Assembly: GCF_018613855.1 (NCBI RefSeq) | Contig: NZ_JAGGPK010000021.1 | Location: 1-39,938 of the forward strand | Direction: 5' to 3' | From: Arthrobacter sp. ISL-30 | GTDB taxonomy: Bacteria > Actinomycetota > Actinomycetes > Actinomycetales > Micrococcaceae | Length of the DNA stretch: 39,938 nt | Shown here: piece after piece, positions 15,650 to 24,564 of the stretch | Position numbering within the stretch: the stretch's first letter is position 1 | How the letters are laid out: each line of letters opens with the position of its first letter | Translations under genes and position numbers: made by a program | The notes under the pieces: model-generated | What the model was told of the DNA's origin: nothing | What the model saw: the letters and a program-made list of their open reading frames with translations, nothing else | The model's database searches: none

Positions 15650-16486
15650 ATGATCCGAGGTCTTGCTGACATTGGCGCCGAAGGCGTGCTGCTTGCCGGC
15701 GCCGGACGTGCCATCCTTCTCCAGATTGCCGACCCCGCCGTGGGGCACGGCGTAGCCGAACACAGCAATTTTGCCGAGCGGCCCCTCGACCGGCTCCAAG
15801 CCACCATGACCTACGTCTATGCGGTGGTTTATGGCTCCGACGAGCAACTGGCAACCGTTCGCCGGAGGGTGAATCGCGCCCATGCCCCCGTCCGGCGTAC
15901 CCCGGACCATCAATCCCAGGGCTATAACGCCTTTGATCGGGAAGCGCAGCTGTGGGTGGCCGCAACCTTGTACGACACCGCCGTCACTGTGTACGAGCAG
16001 ATCCACGGGCCCCTCGAGGATGCCGCGGCGGATTCGATCTATCGGGAGTACGCGAAAATCGGCACAGCGCTGCAGCTTCCCGCCGAACTGTGGCCGGCCG
16101 ACCGCGCGGCGTTCCGGGAGTATTGGGAAAGTCGGCTTCGCGAGCTGGAGCCCGACGACGTCGCTCGCGGGATTGCGCGGGACCTCCTTTATCCAATCAT
16201 GGCGCCCCTTCCCATGAGGCTCGCGATGCCAATGGCCCGCCTTCTCAGTGCCGGGCTCCTGCCTGAGCGGCTGCGAGACGACTTCGGCCTGCCCTGGGAC
16301 GAGCGCCGCCGTCGACGCTTCCTGACGGTCATGCGCCTGCTCGCCGCGGTGTATCCCCGGCTGCCGCGGAGGGTTCGGCACGGGCTCAAGGATTACTTGC
16401 TTGGCCGGCTTGGCACAGGCAGCCGGATTGGCACGGGCAGCCAAGTGGCCGCCGACAGCCGGATTGGTGCCGGCAGCGCCGTCTGA
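15650..16486 (+). CDS. MpaB/DUF2236 family oxygenase-like protein
   Basis: A 278-residue, mostly helical protein of the MpaB/rubber-oxygenase (Lcp-like, DUF2236) family, whose members bind haem b or act on hydrophobic substrates. Seen: GAEGVLLAGAGRAILLQIADPAVGHGVAEHSNF (positions 9-41, family helix pair with the conserved His), VRRRVNRAHAPVR with the expected RVNxxHAxVRx pattern, and DREAQLWVAATLYDT. The C-terminal tail repeats IGTGS/IGAGS units and looks disordered. The ribosome-binding site is weak (AGGGTG). Genes of this family are often repressed by a neighbouring TetR; here only a broken TetR remnant precedes it. Confidence 0.78.
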   Translation: MIRGLADIGAEGVLLAGAGRAILLQIADPAVGHGVAEHSNFAERPLDRLQATMTYVYAVVYGSDEQLATVRRRVNRAHAPVRRTPDHQSQGYNAFDREAQLWVAATLYDTAVTVYEQIHGPLEDAAADSIYREYAKIGTALQLPAELWPADRAAFREYWESRLRELEPDDVARGIARDLLYPIMAPLPMRLAMPMARLLSAGLLPERLRDDFGLPWDERRRRRFLTVMRLLAAVYPRLPRRVRHGLKDYLLGRLGTGSRIGTGSQVAADSRIGAGSAV

Positions 16487-16556
16487 TTAGTTCACGATCG
16501 GCGAAACCCGCCAAAGACCCCGGAAACAAGCCAATAATCCCGGCATCAAAGATCAA

Positions 16557-16577
16557 GTTGAGCGGACTACGCTCAAC
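16557..16577. promoter_or_regulatory. HAIR element 1 (HspR operator)
   Basis: GTTGAGC, seven bases, GCTCAAC: perfect 7-bp arms with the 7-nt spacing of the HspR-associated inverted repeat (consensus CTTGAGT-N7-ACTCAAG). It lies 6 bp upstream of the dnaK -35 box. HspR is encoded by the last gene of the operon. Confidence 0.9.
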
Positions 16578-16582
16578 TTTGT

Positions 16583-16610
16583 TTGACTTATTTTCGACCC
16601 CGAGTACAGT
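16583..16610 (+). promoter_or_regulatory. dnaK operon promoter
   Basis: TTGACT (16583-16588), a 16-bp spacer and TACAGT (16605-16610) fit a housekeeping sigma promoter. One HAIR operator lies just upstream of the -35, and the second overlaps the last two bases of the -10 and the expected start of transcription. This arrangement explains repression at normal temperature. Confidence 0.75.
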
Positions 16611-16629
16611 TGAGTGCAGGACGCTCAAC
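16609..16629. promoter_or_regulatory. HAIR element 2 (HspR operator)
   Basis: GTTGAGT, seven bases, GCTCAAC: six of seven arm positions pair perfectly and the seventh is T-G. It starts 52 bp after the first HAIR, close to five helical turns, so both sites face the same side of the DNA and could be bound cooperatively. Confidence 0.85.
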
Positions 16630-16739
16630 TAGCCGAATGTTGGGTGGACCCCGGCGGCAAACCCGGTTCCTGACACCCGGGAAGCGGACCATCGTCGGGT
16701 GCATTCTCGAACGTCGGCCTTTGAAAGGAAGCAACAAAT

Positions 16740-18623
16740 ATGTCACGTGCAGTAGGTATTGACCTCGGAACAACCAACTCCGTGGTTTCCGTGCTGGAAG
16801 GTGGCGAGCCCACCGTAATCGCCAACGCCGAAGGTGGCCGCACCACGCCGTCCGTGGTGGCGTTCTCCAAGTCCGGCGAGGTCCTGGTTGGCGAGATCGC
16901 CAAGCGCCAGGCCGTCAACAACATCGATCGCACCATTACGTCGGTCAAGCGCCACATGGGCACCGACTGGAGCATCGCAATCGATGACAAGAAGTACACC
17001 CCGCAGGAAATCTCCGCGCGTATCCTCATGAAGCTGAAGAACGACGCCGAGAGCTACCTGGGTGAAAAGGTCACCGACGCCGTGATCACCGTTCCGGCCT
17101 ACTTCAACGACGCCGAGCGGCAGGCCACCAAGGAAGCCGGCGAGATCGCGGCCCTGAACGTCCTGCGTATCGTCAACGAGCCCACCGCTGCGGCCCTGGC
17201 CTACGGCCTGGACAAGGGCAAGGAAGACGAACTCATCCTCGTCTTCGACCTCGGCGGCGGTACCTTCGACGTCTCCCTGCTGGAAGTCGGCAAGGATGAG
17301 GACGAATTCTCCACCATCCAGGTGCGCGCCACCGCCGGTGACAACCGCCTCGGCGGTGACGACTGGGACAACCGTGTGGTCGAGCACCTGCTCAACCAGC
17401 TCAAGGTCAAGGGCATCGACCTCTCCAAGGACAAGATCGCATTGCAGCGCCTCCGCGAAGCTTCGGAGCAGGCCAAGAAGGAATTGTCCTCCTCCACCAG
17501 CACCAACATCTCGCTGCAGTACCTCTCAGTCACTCCTGACGGCCCGGTGCACCTGGACGAGCAGCTGACCCGTGCGAAGTTCCAGGACCTCACGAAGGAC
17601 CTGCTGGACCGCACGAAGAAGCCGTTCCACGACGTCATCGCCGAAGCCGGTATCAAGGTTTCCGACATCGACCACATCGTCCTGGTGGGCGGTTCTACCC
17701 GTATGCCCGCCGTCTACGAGCTCGTCAAGGAACTTGCCGGCGGCAAGGAGCCCAACAAGGGCGTTAACCCGGATGAGGTTGTTGCCGTTGGTGCAGCCCT
17801 GCAGGCAGGTGTCCTGAAGGGGGAGCGCAAGGACGTGCTGCTGATCGACGTCACCCCGCTGTCCCTCGGTATTGAGACCAAGGGCGGCGTGATGACGCAC
17901 CTGATCGAGCGCAACACGGCTATCCCGACCAAGCGCTCGGAGACCTTCACCACTGCTGACGACAACCAGCCGTCCGTGGCCATCCAGGTCTTCCAGGGCG
18001 AGCGTGAATTCACCCGCGACAACAAGCCGCTGGGCACGTTCGAGCTGACCGGCATCGCTCCGGCCCCGCGCGGCATCCCGCAGATTGAGGTCACCTTCGA
18101 CATCGACGCCAACGGTATTGTCCACGTCTCCGCGAAGGACAAGGGCACCGGCAAGGAACAGTCCATGACCATCACCGGTGGCACGGCGCTATCCAAGGAA
18201 GACATCGAGCGTATGGTCCGCGACGCCGAGGAGCACGCAGCCGAGGACAAGGCACGCCGCGAGGCAACCGACACCCGCAACACGGCCGAGCAGCTGGCGT
18301 ACTCGGTGGACAAGCTGATCGCCGACAACGACGACAAGCTGCCCGAAGCCGTCAAGCTTGAGGTCAAGGCCGACGTCGACGCCCTCAAGAAGGCGCTCGA
18401 AGGCACTGACGACGCCGCTGTGAAGTCCGCATTCGAGAAGCTGCAGGCTTCCCAGACGAAGCTAGGCGAGGCCATCTACGCCCAGGCCGGTTCCCCTGAC
18501 GGTTCAGGCGCTGCCGGTGCCCAGGGTGCTGAAGGTGGCGCCGCAAGCGGCGGCAAGGCAGCCTCGGACGAAGACATTGTCGACGCCGAGATCATCGACG
18601 AAGAAGCAGACGAGAAGAAGTAG
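16740..18623 (+). CDS. dnaK: Hsp70 chaperone DnaK
   Basis: A 627-residue ATP-dependent chaperone that binds unfolded segments and, with DnaJ and GrpE, refolds them in the cytoplasm. Seen: N-terminal phosphate loop [15 protein letters not shown] (4-18), [16 protein letters not shown], the second phosphate motif [29 protein letters not shown], then the substrate-binding domain with [14 protein letters not shown] and QVFQGER. The lid ends in a Gly/Ala tail and the acidic [13 protein letters not shown] terminus. It lacks the extra segment of Gram-negative DnaK, as usual in Gram-positives. AAAGGAAG precedes the ATG. It is the first gene of a heat-shock operon under two HAIR sites. Confidence 0.98.
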   Translation: MSRAVGIDLGTTNSVVSVLEGGEPTVIANAEGGRTTPSVVAFSKSGEVLVGEIAKRQAVNNIDRTITSVKRHMGTDWSIAIDDKKYTPQEISARILMKLKNDAESYLGEKVTDAVITVPAYFNDAERQATKEAGEIAALNVLRIVNEPTAAALAYGLDKGKEDELILVFDLGGGTFDVSLLEVGKDEDEFSTIQVRATAGDNRLGGDDWDNRVVEHLLNQLKVKGIDLSKDKIALQRLREASEQAKKELSSSTSTNISLQYLSVTPDGPVHLDEQLTRAKFQDLTKDLLDRTKKPFHDVIAEAGIKVSDIDHIVLVGGSTRMPAVYELVKELAGGKEPNKGVNPDEVVAVGAALQAGVLKGERKDVLLIDVTPLSLGIETKGGVMTHLIERNTAIPTKRSETFTTADDNQPSVAIQVFQGEREFTRDNKPLGTFELTGIAPAPRGIPQIEVTFDIDANGIVHVSAKDKGTGKEQSMTITGGTALSKEDIERMVRDAEEHAAEDKARREATDTRNTAEQLAYSVDKLIADNDDKLPEAVKLEVKADVDALKKALEGTDDAAVKSAFEKLQASQTKLGEAIYAQAGSPDGSGAAGAQGAEGGAASGGKAASDEDIVDAEIIDEEADEKK

Positions 18624-18625
18624 CC

Positions 18626-19303
18626 ATGCCCCATCACGGCAACGACTCAGAGCACTCGCGTTCCGAAGGCAACGAGCCGCAGAAGCCGGTGATTCGGGAC
18701 AACCGCAAGGTTGACCCGAACACCGGCGCCGCCCGGCACCCGGACAATGAACGGGTGGCCGAGCCTGCCGAAGCCCCGGCTGCTGGAAACGAAGCGTCCG
18801 CCCAAGGTGACGCCCTTTCCCAGGCAGAGGAAATCCTCAATCGCATTGAGGTTCCGGCCGAGGAATCGGTAGCTCGAGGCGCGGACACGGCGGAGGTCGC
18901 GGAGCTTCGCAATGACCTCCTCCGCCTGCAGGCTGAGTATGTCAACTACCGCAAGCGAGTCGAACGCGACCGTGCCGTGGCAGGGGAGATGGCCGTCATC
19001 GGCGTCCTGAACTCCCTGCTCCCGGTGCTGGACGATATCGACGCCGCCCGCCAGCACGGCGACCTCGAGGACGGACCCTTCGCCTCGATCGCAGCCAAGC
19101 TGGAGAACTCGTTGAAGACGTACGGCTTGGAGAGGATCGCGGACACGGGTGTCGAATTCGACCCCAACATCCACGAAGCCCTCATCCAGCAGCCAGGCGA
19201 GGACATCGAGGTGGACACGGTCAGCCAGGTACTGCGCTCGGGCTACCGCTCCAAGGAGCGTGTCCTGCGTGCTGCCCAGGTGATCGTGGCAGTTCCGGCG
19301 TAA
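18626..19303 (+). CDS. grpE: Nucleotide exchange factor GrpE
   Basis: A 225-residue cofactor that releases ADP from DnaK. Residues 1-75 are hydrophilic and disordered; about 80-120 form the long dimerising coiled coil (EVAELRNDLLRLQAEYVNYRKRVERD). The C-terminal beta domain contains LLPVLDDIDAARQHGDLEDG, FDPNIHEALI and VLRSGYRSKERVLRAAQVIV. The ATG is 2 bp after the dnaK stop, so translation is probably coupled. A large inverted repeat separates it from dnaJ. Confidence 0.96.
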   Translation: MPHHGNDSEHSRSEGNEPQKPVIRDNRKVDPNTGAARHPDNERVAEPAEAPAAGNEASAQGDALSQAEEILNRIEVPAEESVARGADTAEVAELRNDLLRLQAEYVNYRKRVERDRAVAGEMAVIGVLNSLLPVLDDIDAARQHGDLEDGPFASIAAKLENSLKTYGLERIADTGVEFDPNIHEALIQQPGEDIEVDTVSQVLRSGYRSKERVLRAAQVIVAVPA

Positions 19304-19326
19304 GGTGAGCTGACCACAAGCGCGAA

Positions 19327-19429
19327 GCAGAGCATGGGCCCCGGGAGTGGCATCGGACCTATCGGAGCGTGGCGGCTTTGGTCCAAAGGACCAAGCCGCC
19401 ACGCGTAGGGGCGGGGGCCCATGCTCTGC
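19327..19429. repeat. Nested inverted repeat between grpE and dnaJ
   Basis: The outer arms (19327-19342 and 19414-19429) are perfect 16-bp inverted copies, GCAGAGCATGGGCCCC and its complement. Inside lies a second hairpin (19367-19404) with GCGTGGCGGC and GCCGCCACGC arms, continuing through TT/AA and GGTCC/GGACC to an AAA loop with one bulged T. No T-run follows, so it is not a simple intrinsic terminator. It could act as an attenuator or RNA-processing site that lowers dnaJ expression, or be a small palindromic mobile repeat. Confidence 0.85.
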
Positions 19430-19467
19430 GTAGCGCGACGCAAGACAGAACGAGAAAGGAAACGCCC

Positions 19468-20448
19468 TTGGCCAGCCAGGACTGGGTTGACAAAGACTTC
19501 TACGCGATCCTTGGTATCGCCAAGGACGCTTCCGACGCCGACATCAAGAAGGCGTACCGCAAGCTGGCCCGGCAGTACCACCCGGATACCAACTCGGGGA
19601 ACGACGCGGCCGAGAAGCGGTTCAAAGACATTTCCGAGGCCTACTCCGTCCTTTCGGATCCGGAGGAACGCCAGCAGTACGACGCCATTCGGGCTATGGG
19701 CGGCGCGCGCTTTGCACCGGGCGGCGCAGGGCCAGGCGGCAGCGCCGGCTTCGAGGACCTCTTCGGTGGTCTCTTCACCGGCGGCGGAGGCCGGCATTCG
19801 GGCGGCTTCAGCACAGCCGGCGGAATTCCGCCGGAGTTCGCCGATATCTTCGGGACCAACTTCGGTGGCGCAGGGGCACCCACTGGCTTCCAGCGCACCC
19901 CGCAGAAGGGTTCGGACCGCACCGCGACCACCAGCATTTCCTTCGCTGGTTCCATCCACGGCACCACGGTGAGCATGCGCGAAAGCAACGGCAACGTGAT
20001 CGACGTCAAGATCCCCGCCGGTATCAAGGACGGCCAGAAGGTCCGCCAGCGCGGCAAGGGCAATCCTGGCCCGGCAGGAAACGGTGACCTCATCATTACC
20101 GTGAGCGTCAAACCGCATCCGTTCTTCACCCGCGATGAGGACAACATCCGCATCCATGTCCCGGTGACCTTCGCGGAGGCGGCCCTCGGGGCCAACATCC
20201 AGGTGCCCACGATCGACGGCGATTTCGTCACTGTCCGTGTCCCGCCTGGCACGCCCTCTGGGCGGACCCTGCGGGTCAAGGGACGCGGCGTGAAGACCGC
20301 CAAAGGTACCGGAGACCTCCTGGTGACCATTGACGTCGCCGTTCCGCAGAACCTGAACAAGGAAGCCCAGGACGCGGTCAAGGCGTTCGCGGCGGCCACG
20401 GCCGACTCCGATCCGCGCCGCGACCTCGCCGCCAAGGCGCGGCTTTAG
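19468..20448 (+). CDS. dnaJ: DnaJ/Hsp40 co-chaperone without zinc-finger domain
   Basis: A 326-residue Hsp40 that stimulates DnaK ATPase and delivers substrates. The J domain (about 8-72) contains YRKLARQYHPD with HPD at 38-40. A Gly/Phe-rich region (about 75-135) follows, then two beta domains with VKIPAGIKDGQKVRQRGKGN, DLIITVSVKPHPFFTR, VTFAEAALGANIQVPT and VRVPPGTPSGRTLRVKGRG. The CxxCxGxG repeats of type-I DnaJ are absent, so it is a type-II (CbpA/DnaJ2-like) protein although it occupies the dnaJ position in the operon. I chose the TTG at 19468 because GAAAGGAAA lies 4 nt upstream and the protein then begins immediately before the J domain. Confidence 0.93.
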   Translation: MASQDWVDKDFYAILGIAKDASDADIKKAYRKLARQYHPDTNSGNDAAEKRFKDISEAYSVLSDPEERQQYDAIRAMGGARFAPGGAGPGGSAGFEDLFGGLFTGGGGRHSGGFSTAGGIPPEFADIFGTNFGGAGAPTGFQRTPQKGSDRTATTSISFAGSIHGTTVSMRESNGNVIDVKIPAGIKDGQKVRQRGKGNPGPAGNGDLIITVSVKPHPFFTRDEDNIRIHVPVTFAEAALGANIQVPTIDGDFVTVRVPPGTPSGRTLRVKGRGVKTAKGTGDLLVTIDVAVPQNLNKEAQDAVKAFAAATADSDPRRDLAAKARL

Positions 20449-20479
20449 CAGGCAGTTGGAAGAACAGGAAGGCGGAGAG

Positions 20480-20902
20480 TTGGGAATCGACATCAACCAG
20501 CCGATCTTCGTCATCTCGGTGGCCGCGGAACTGGCGGACATGCATCCCCAGACGCTGCGCCAGTACGACCGTTTGGGCCTGGTCTCGCCAAGCCGTGCCC
20601 CGGGAAAGTCGCGCCGCTATTCGCAGCGCGACGTCGACATGCTCCGCGAAGTGCAGAGGCTTTCCCAGGAAGGTGTCTCCTTGGAGGGGATCCGGCGCAT
20701 CCTGGAGCTCGAGAACCAGGTGGCCTCGCTGCAGCGCCGGGTGGAGGAACTGACCGCGGAGCTTTCACGCCGTCGGGATCCGCTCGATGCCCGGATATTC
20801 GCGGCAGGCCCCGCGGGCGACGTCGTCACCCTTGCCCGCGGGCAGCGGCCGCGGGCGCGGTCGCAGGCAGTCGTGATCTGGCGGCCGGGACTCCAGCCCT
20901 AA
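20480..20902 (+). CDS. hspR: Heat-shock repressor HspR (MerR family)
   Basis: A 140-residue repressor of its own operon. FVISVAAELADMHPQTLRQYDRLGLV (from about residue 10) is the MerR-type winged HTH, followed by SPSRAPGKSRRYSQRDV and the coiled-coil region GVSLEGIRRILELENQVASLQRRVEELTAEL that dimerises it. A variable C-terminal tail follows. In this family HspR binds HAIR sites with DnaK as co-repressor, so free DnaK closes the feedback loop. I chose the TTG at 20480, with AGGAAGG 7 nt upstream; TTG 20456 would add eight residues. It lies 31 bp after dnaJ and ends 25 bp before a converging helicase gene. Confidence 0.95.
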   Translation: MGIDINQPIFVISVAAELADMHPQTLRQYDRLGLVSPSRAPGKSRRYSQRDVDMLREVQRLSQEGVSLEGIRRILELENQVASLQRRVEELTAELSRRRDPLDARIFAAGPAGDVVTLARGQRPRARSQAVVIWRPGLQP

Positions 20903-20927
20903 GCCGGAGCCCAGCCCTCAACCGCTC

Positions 20928-23900
20928 CTATTCTGCGAACAGCCCTGCCAGGTCCTCCGCCGTCAACGCGCCGCCGGAGAGCGCATCGCCTTCCATGACG
21001 TCGGCGAACAGCCGTGACTTCTTCGCCTTCAGGGCCATGACCTTCTCTTCGATCGTGTCCTTCGCGACCAGCCGATACACCATGACGTTCCGGGCCTGCC
21101 CGATCCGGTGTGTGCGGTCGACGGCCTGTGCCTCGGAGGCCGGGTTCCACCACGGGTCCAGCAGGAACACGTAGTCGGCCTCTGTCAGGTTCAGGCCAAA
21201 GCCTCCGGCTTTGAGGCTAATGAGGAACACAGGGGCGCTGCCGTTCTTGAACTCACTGACGACGTCGGCCCGGTTCCGGGTACTGCCGTCCAGATAGCAG
21301 TATTCAGTGCCTTCTTCGTCAAGCCTTTCCCGGACCTTGCCCAGGAATCCAGTGAACTGGCTGAAGATCAGTGCCCGGTGCCCTTCGGCGATGATGTCTT
21401 CCAGTTGTTCGAACAGGACATCGAGCTTGCTGGACCGCACCGCGGAGAGCGCCGGATCCACAAGTGAGGCGTCCAGGCTTAGCTGCCGCAGCAGGGTCAG
21501 CGACTGGAAGATCGTGAAGCGGTTCTTGTTCACGTCATCGATCAGGCCCAGGATCTTCTGCCGTTCGCGCTGCAGGTGGATCTGGTAGACCTTGTGGTGC
21601 CTCGGGTTGAGCACTACTTCGAGGACCTGCTCCTGCTTGGGCGGCAGGTCGTTGATGACCTGCTCCTTGGTGCGGCGCATCATGAGCGGACGGACCCGAC
21701 GGCGGAGCTTCGCCAACTGCCCCTTGTCGCCGTTCTTCTCCACTGGCTTCTGGTAATACTCGGCGAAACGGCGCGGGCTCGAGAACAGGCCTGGCGCCAC
21801 AATCGACGTGAGGGCCCAGAACTCCATGAGGTTGTTTTCCAGCGGGGTGCCTGTGATGGCCAGTTTGAACCGGGCCGGCAGCTTCCGGGCGCACTGGTAG
21901 GCCTTGGACTGGTGGTTCTTCACGAACTGCGCCTCGTCCAGCAGCAGGGCGGCCCAGCTGTGTTGGGAGTAGGACTCGTAATCGATCCGGAACAGTGCGT
22001 AGGAGGTAATTACGACGTCGGCGCCCGACAGTTCCTGAAGCGGATCGGCGCCGCTCTTGGCGAAAGTCTCGCTCACGGTCCGGACTGTGAGGCCGGGGGC
22101 GAAGCGCTGGGCTTCGGCAGCCCAGTTGCCCACAACGCTGGTGGGGGCCACCACTAAAAATGGAGCACGGCGCCGCGACTGACCGGATGAATCGTCTCCA
22201 GCAGCCGCCTCCTTCGCCGCACAGATCAGGGCGATGGCTTGAACGGTCTTGCCCAGGCCCATGTCATCCGCCAGGATTCCACCAAGGTTGTGGCGGTAGA
22301 GGAAGCTGAGCCAGTTGAAGCCCTCCAGCTGGTACGGGCGGAGCTCGGCGTTAAGGCCGGCCGGCAGCGGCAGCCCGGTCACGCCGTCATCGAGCAGGCC
22401 GCCCACAGCCTCACGCCAGGCCGCAGCCTGTTCGTCCACGATGCCAAGCTGCGCGAATTCATCCCACAGCCCAGCCTGGAAGCGGCTGATCTGCAGCGTG
22501 CCGTGCCTGTCCGGATTGTCCTGGAGCGCACGGGCCTCGTCGATCAACGATCGCAGCTGATGCAGCTCCGGGAGGTCCAGCGAGAAGTAGGCCCCGCTGG
22601 GCAGCAGCATGCGGGTCTGCCCCGCGGCCAGTGCTGAGAAGACCGCGGCGAAGGAGACAGGTTCGCCTTCGAGCGTGATGACGATCCCGAGGTCGAACCA
22701 GTCCCGGCTGTCCGTGGCCTTCGTGGAAATGGACACCACTGGTGCCTCGGACGCCTCCCGATAGTCGGCCATATCGCCGGTGGTTTCGACGGAGACGTCG
22801 GGGAGTTCGCGCAGCGCGGGCAGCACCTCCTCGGTGAAGGCGAGGGTGTCCAGGCCGTCGAGCTCCACGTTGGAGGCGAGGCGTGCAGTGCCCCAGCCGC
22901 GGCTGGCCGATTCGCCGAGCGCGGGCACCACGTCCCACGGACGGCCGACCGATTCCAGGATCCGGGATTCCTCAGCGTCGTCCCGGTAGCCCTGGTCATC
23001 CGGGTGCCGCCAGAGGGGCTGCGCCGTGACCAGGGTGCCAGCCTTGTAGTGCCACTCCCAGTGCAGCCGCACCCGGTGGTCGGCGCCGTAGTGGGCCAGC
23101 AGGGACAGTGTGGGCACGGCGAGGACAGGCAGTTCCACGGACTCATCGGCGGCGGTGACCCTGGCCGCCTGCCGGAGCTTGGGGTAGTAGGAAGTCAGGA
23201 AGCGGGATTCATCGCGGGCAGGGATCTTCAGGGGAGCGCCGGCGCTGACGAAGTCGAGCAATTCATCACTAAGCTCCCCCTCCAGCTGCGCCAGGGTGAT
23301 GAGGTTTTCCTCGGCCGCCATTCCAGGCAGGCTCTCCGACGCCGGGGACGTGAAGAAAATACCGTGCGCCGGGCGTCCTATGACGCCCATGGTTTCGGGC
23401 GGCACCGAAGTGTCGCCCACGGCGATTGCCGGCGCGAGTTCCAGCCCGTCGTCGTTCTTGGCTTCCGGGTGCCGCGCGAGGCTGAGGCCGACGACGGCGG
23501 GCTCGCCGGAAACGCGGACCGGCTCACTGCCGCCCGTGTGGACCAGGGCGATGCCGGCCTGGTCGGCCTCACGGAGCAGGGCCCAGAGGTTCTTGTCGGC
23601 GAAATCGTTCAACGGCAGCCACATATTGCCGGAGGGTGCGGGGCGTCCCGCCGTCGACGCATGGGCCGCGAGGAAGCGCTGCATCCATTCAATGTGCGTC
23701 TCGTTGCATTCACGGCGATAGCTAAGGTAGCTCAGGTTGTTCCAGGAAACGTCGCCGCGGATCCATTTGCCCTTGGCGCCCATCATCACCGGACGGGCCT
23801 TGAGCTGGCGGACGCTGCGGAGGGGGTCGCGCCGGCCGGTGTAGGAGAAGTGCGGCGCCGGTTCCTCCACCTCGAACTGGAGGGCCAGCGGGACACCGGT

Positions 23901-24335
23901 ACCTTGGGCCGGGGCTGCCGGTTTGGTGATCAGCCTGTTGAGTGCCTGCTCCCAGGCGGGCCGTTCCAAGGCGGCCGCCTGGCTGGACGTCTGTGCGACG
24001 TCGGAGCGCGCCAGCAGTTGGGCCCTCACGGTGGGATGGTCTTCGGCGGTGAATAGCAGCGCGGCGACGTGCTTGCAGTCCTTCCGGACCGGGCAGCTGC
24101 AAATGCCCACTGTGCAGCTCCAGCCGCCCTGCCGGCGGACCAGTTTGGCCGACGTCGAATACGGTGTGGGTGCCGTGCCACGGACCTTGCCCATCAACAG
24201 TCCTGTGCCAGCATCGAACGTAATTCCACTGACCCTGCTGCCCATGGCATAGGCGAGTCCGGCCGCGAGGGAGCGGTCATTGATGGCAGGTGTCTGTATA
24301 GCCAGTTCCCAGTTGTCGTCTGAGTGGGCAGGCAT
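20928..24335 (-). CDS. SNF2-family helicase with N-terminal SWIM zinc finger
   Basis: A 1135-residue DNA-dependent ATPase of the bacterial SWI2/SNF2 group. The SWIM finger is CSCPVRKDCKH (C79, C81, C87, H89). A long middle region of unclear role (about 100-650) follows. Then come Walker A ADDMGLGKTVQ (about 688), DEAQ (about 800), TGTPLENN, the helicase-C motifs FSQFTGFLGKVRERL (about 990), LKAGGFGLNLTEAD and AVDRTHRIGQ (about 1075). Such proteins remodel protein-DNA complexes or assist transcription and repair; a specific role is unknown. No methylase, nuclease or other phage-defence gene is adjacent, so I do not place it in a defence island. Confidence 0.88.
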   Translation of the reverse strand: MPAHSDDNWELAIQTPAINDRSLAAGLAYAMGSRVSGITFDAGTGLLMGKVRGTAPTPYSTSAKLVRRQGGWSCTVGICSCPVRKDCKHVAALLFTAEDHPTVRAQLLARSDVAQTSSQAAALERPAWEQALNRLITKPAAPAQGTGVPLALQFEVEEPAPHFSYTGRRDPLRSVRQLKARPVMMGAKGKWIRGDVSWNNLSYLSYRRECNETHIEWMQRFLAAHASTAGRPAPSGNMWLPLNDFADKNLWALLREADQAGIALVHTGGSEPVRVSGEPAVVGLSLARHPEAKNDDGLELAPAIAVGDTSVPPETMGVIGRPAHGIFFTSPASESLPGMAAEENLITLAQLEGELSDELLDFVSAGAPLKIPARDESRFLTSYYPKLRQAARVTAADESVELPVLAVPTLSLLAHYGADHRVRLHWEWHYKAGTLVTAQPLWRHPDDQGYRDDAEESRILESVGRPWDVVPALGESASRGWGTARLASNVELDGLDTLAFTEEVLPALRELPDVSVETTGDMADYREASEAPVVSISTKATDSRDWFDLGIVITLEGEPVSFAAVFSALAAGQTRMLLPSGAYFSLDLPELHQLRSLIDEARALQDNPDRHGTLQISRFQAGLWDEFAQLGIVDEQAAAWREAVGGLLDDGVTGLPLPAGLNAELRPYQLEGFNWLSFLYRHNLGGILADDMGLGKTVQAIALICAAKEAAAGDDSSGQSRRRAPFLVVAPTSVVGNWAAEAQRFAPGLTVRTVSETFAKSGADPLQELSGADVVITSYALFRIDYESYSQHSWAALLLDEAQFVKNHQSKAYQCARKLPARFKLAITGTPLENNLMEFWALTSIVAPGLFSSPRRFAEYYQKPVEKNGDKGQLAKLRRRVRPLMMRRTKEQVINDLPPKQEQVLEVVLNPRHHKVYQIHLQRERQKILGLIDDVNKNRFTIFQSLTLLRQLSLDASLVDPALSAVRSSKLDVLFEQLEDIIAEGHRALIFSQFTGFLGKVRERLDEEGTEYCYLDGSTRNRADVVSEFKNGSAPVFLISLKAGGFGLNLTEADYVFLLDPWWNPASEAQAVDRTHRIGQARNVMVYRLVAKDTIEEKVMALKAKKSRLFADVMEGDALSGGALTAEDLAGLFAE

Positions 24336-24475
24336 GCGTGGACTACTTTCGGATGGAGGCTATCTGATCAATCTTAGTCAGCCTCCCCGCCGTCTCTCAC
24401 TTCCCGCCGTCCCACCCCCGTTCCTCCCTCACGTTCCGTCGGGTTTCCGGGGACGCCCGCGAAACTTCGCCTGAC

Positions 24476-24519
24476 GTTCACCTGAACCTAAAGTTCCGGG
24501 GCGGTGCCGCGCGTACGTT
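24476..24519 (+). promoter_or_regulatory. GTTCA-CC-TGAAC palindrome and possible promoter before the DUF4375 gene
   Basis: GTTCACCTGAAC (24476-24487) is a palindrome with 5-bp arms; a further GTTC lies at 24493. GTTCACC is the core of actinobacterial PHO boxes, though the regular 11-bp direct repeats are not clear here. A TACGTT (24514-24519) could be the -10. The call is tentative. The rest of the 229-bp gap between the helicase and DUF4375 genes shows nothing else I can support. Confidence 0.3.
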
Positions 24520-24564
24520 GAAGGAGTCCGGAGCACCACCAGCGTTCAGCAGTGAGGATTTCCC

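Noticed and set aside
14584..16486. Prophage or injection-system remnant around the Pvc16-like gene
   Set aside because: No integrase, tail, sheath, capsid or attachment site is visible; neighbours are ordinary chromosomal genes.
19243..20541. Long open frame (432 codons) opposite dnaJ and hspR
   Set aside because: It runs across two real genes and their gap and matches nothing recognisable.
20928..24335. SNF2 helicase as part of a phage-defence system such as DISARM
   Set aside because: No methyltransferase, phospholipase-D nuclease or DUF1998 partner is adjacent; SWIM-SNF2 proteins are common housekeeping genes in actinobacteria.
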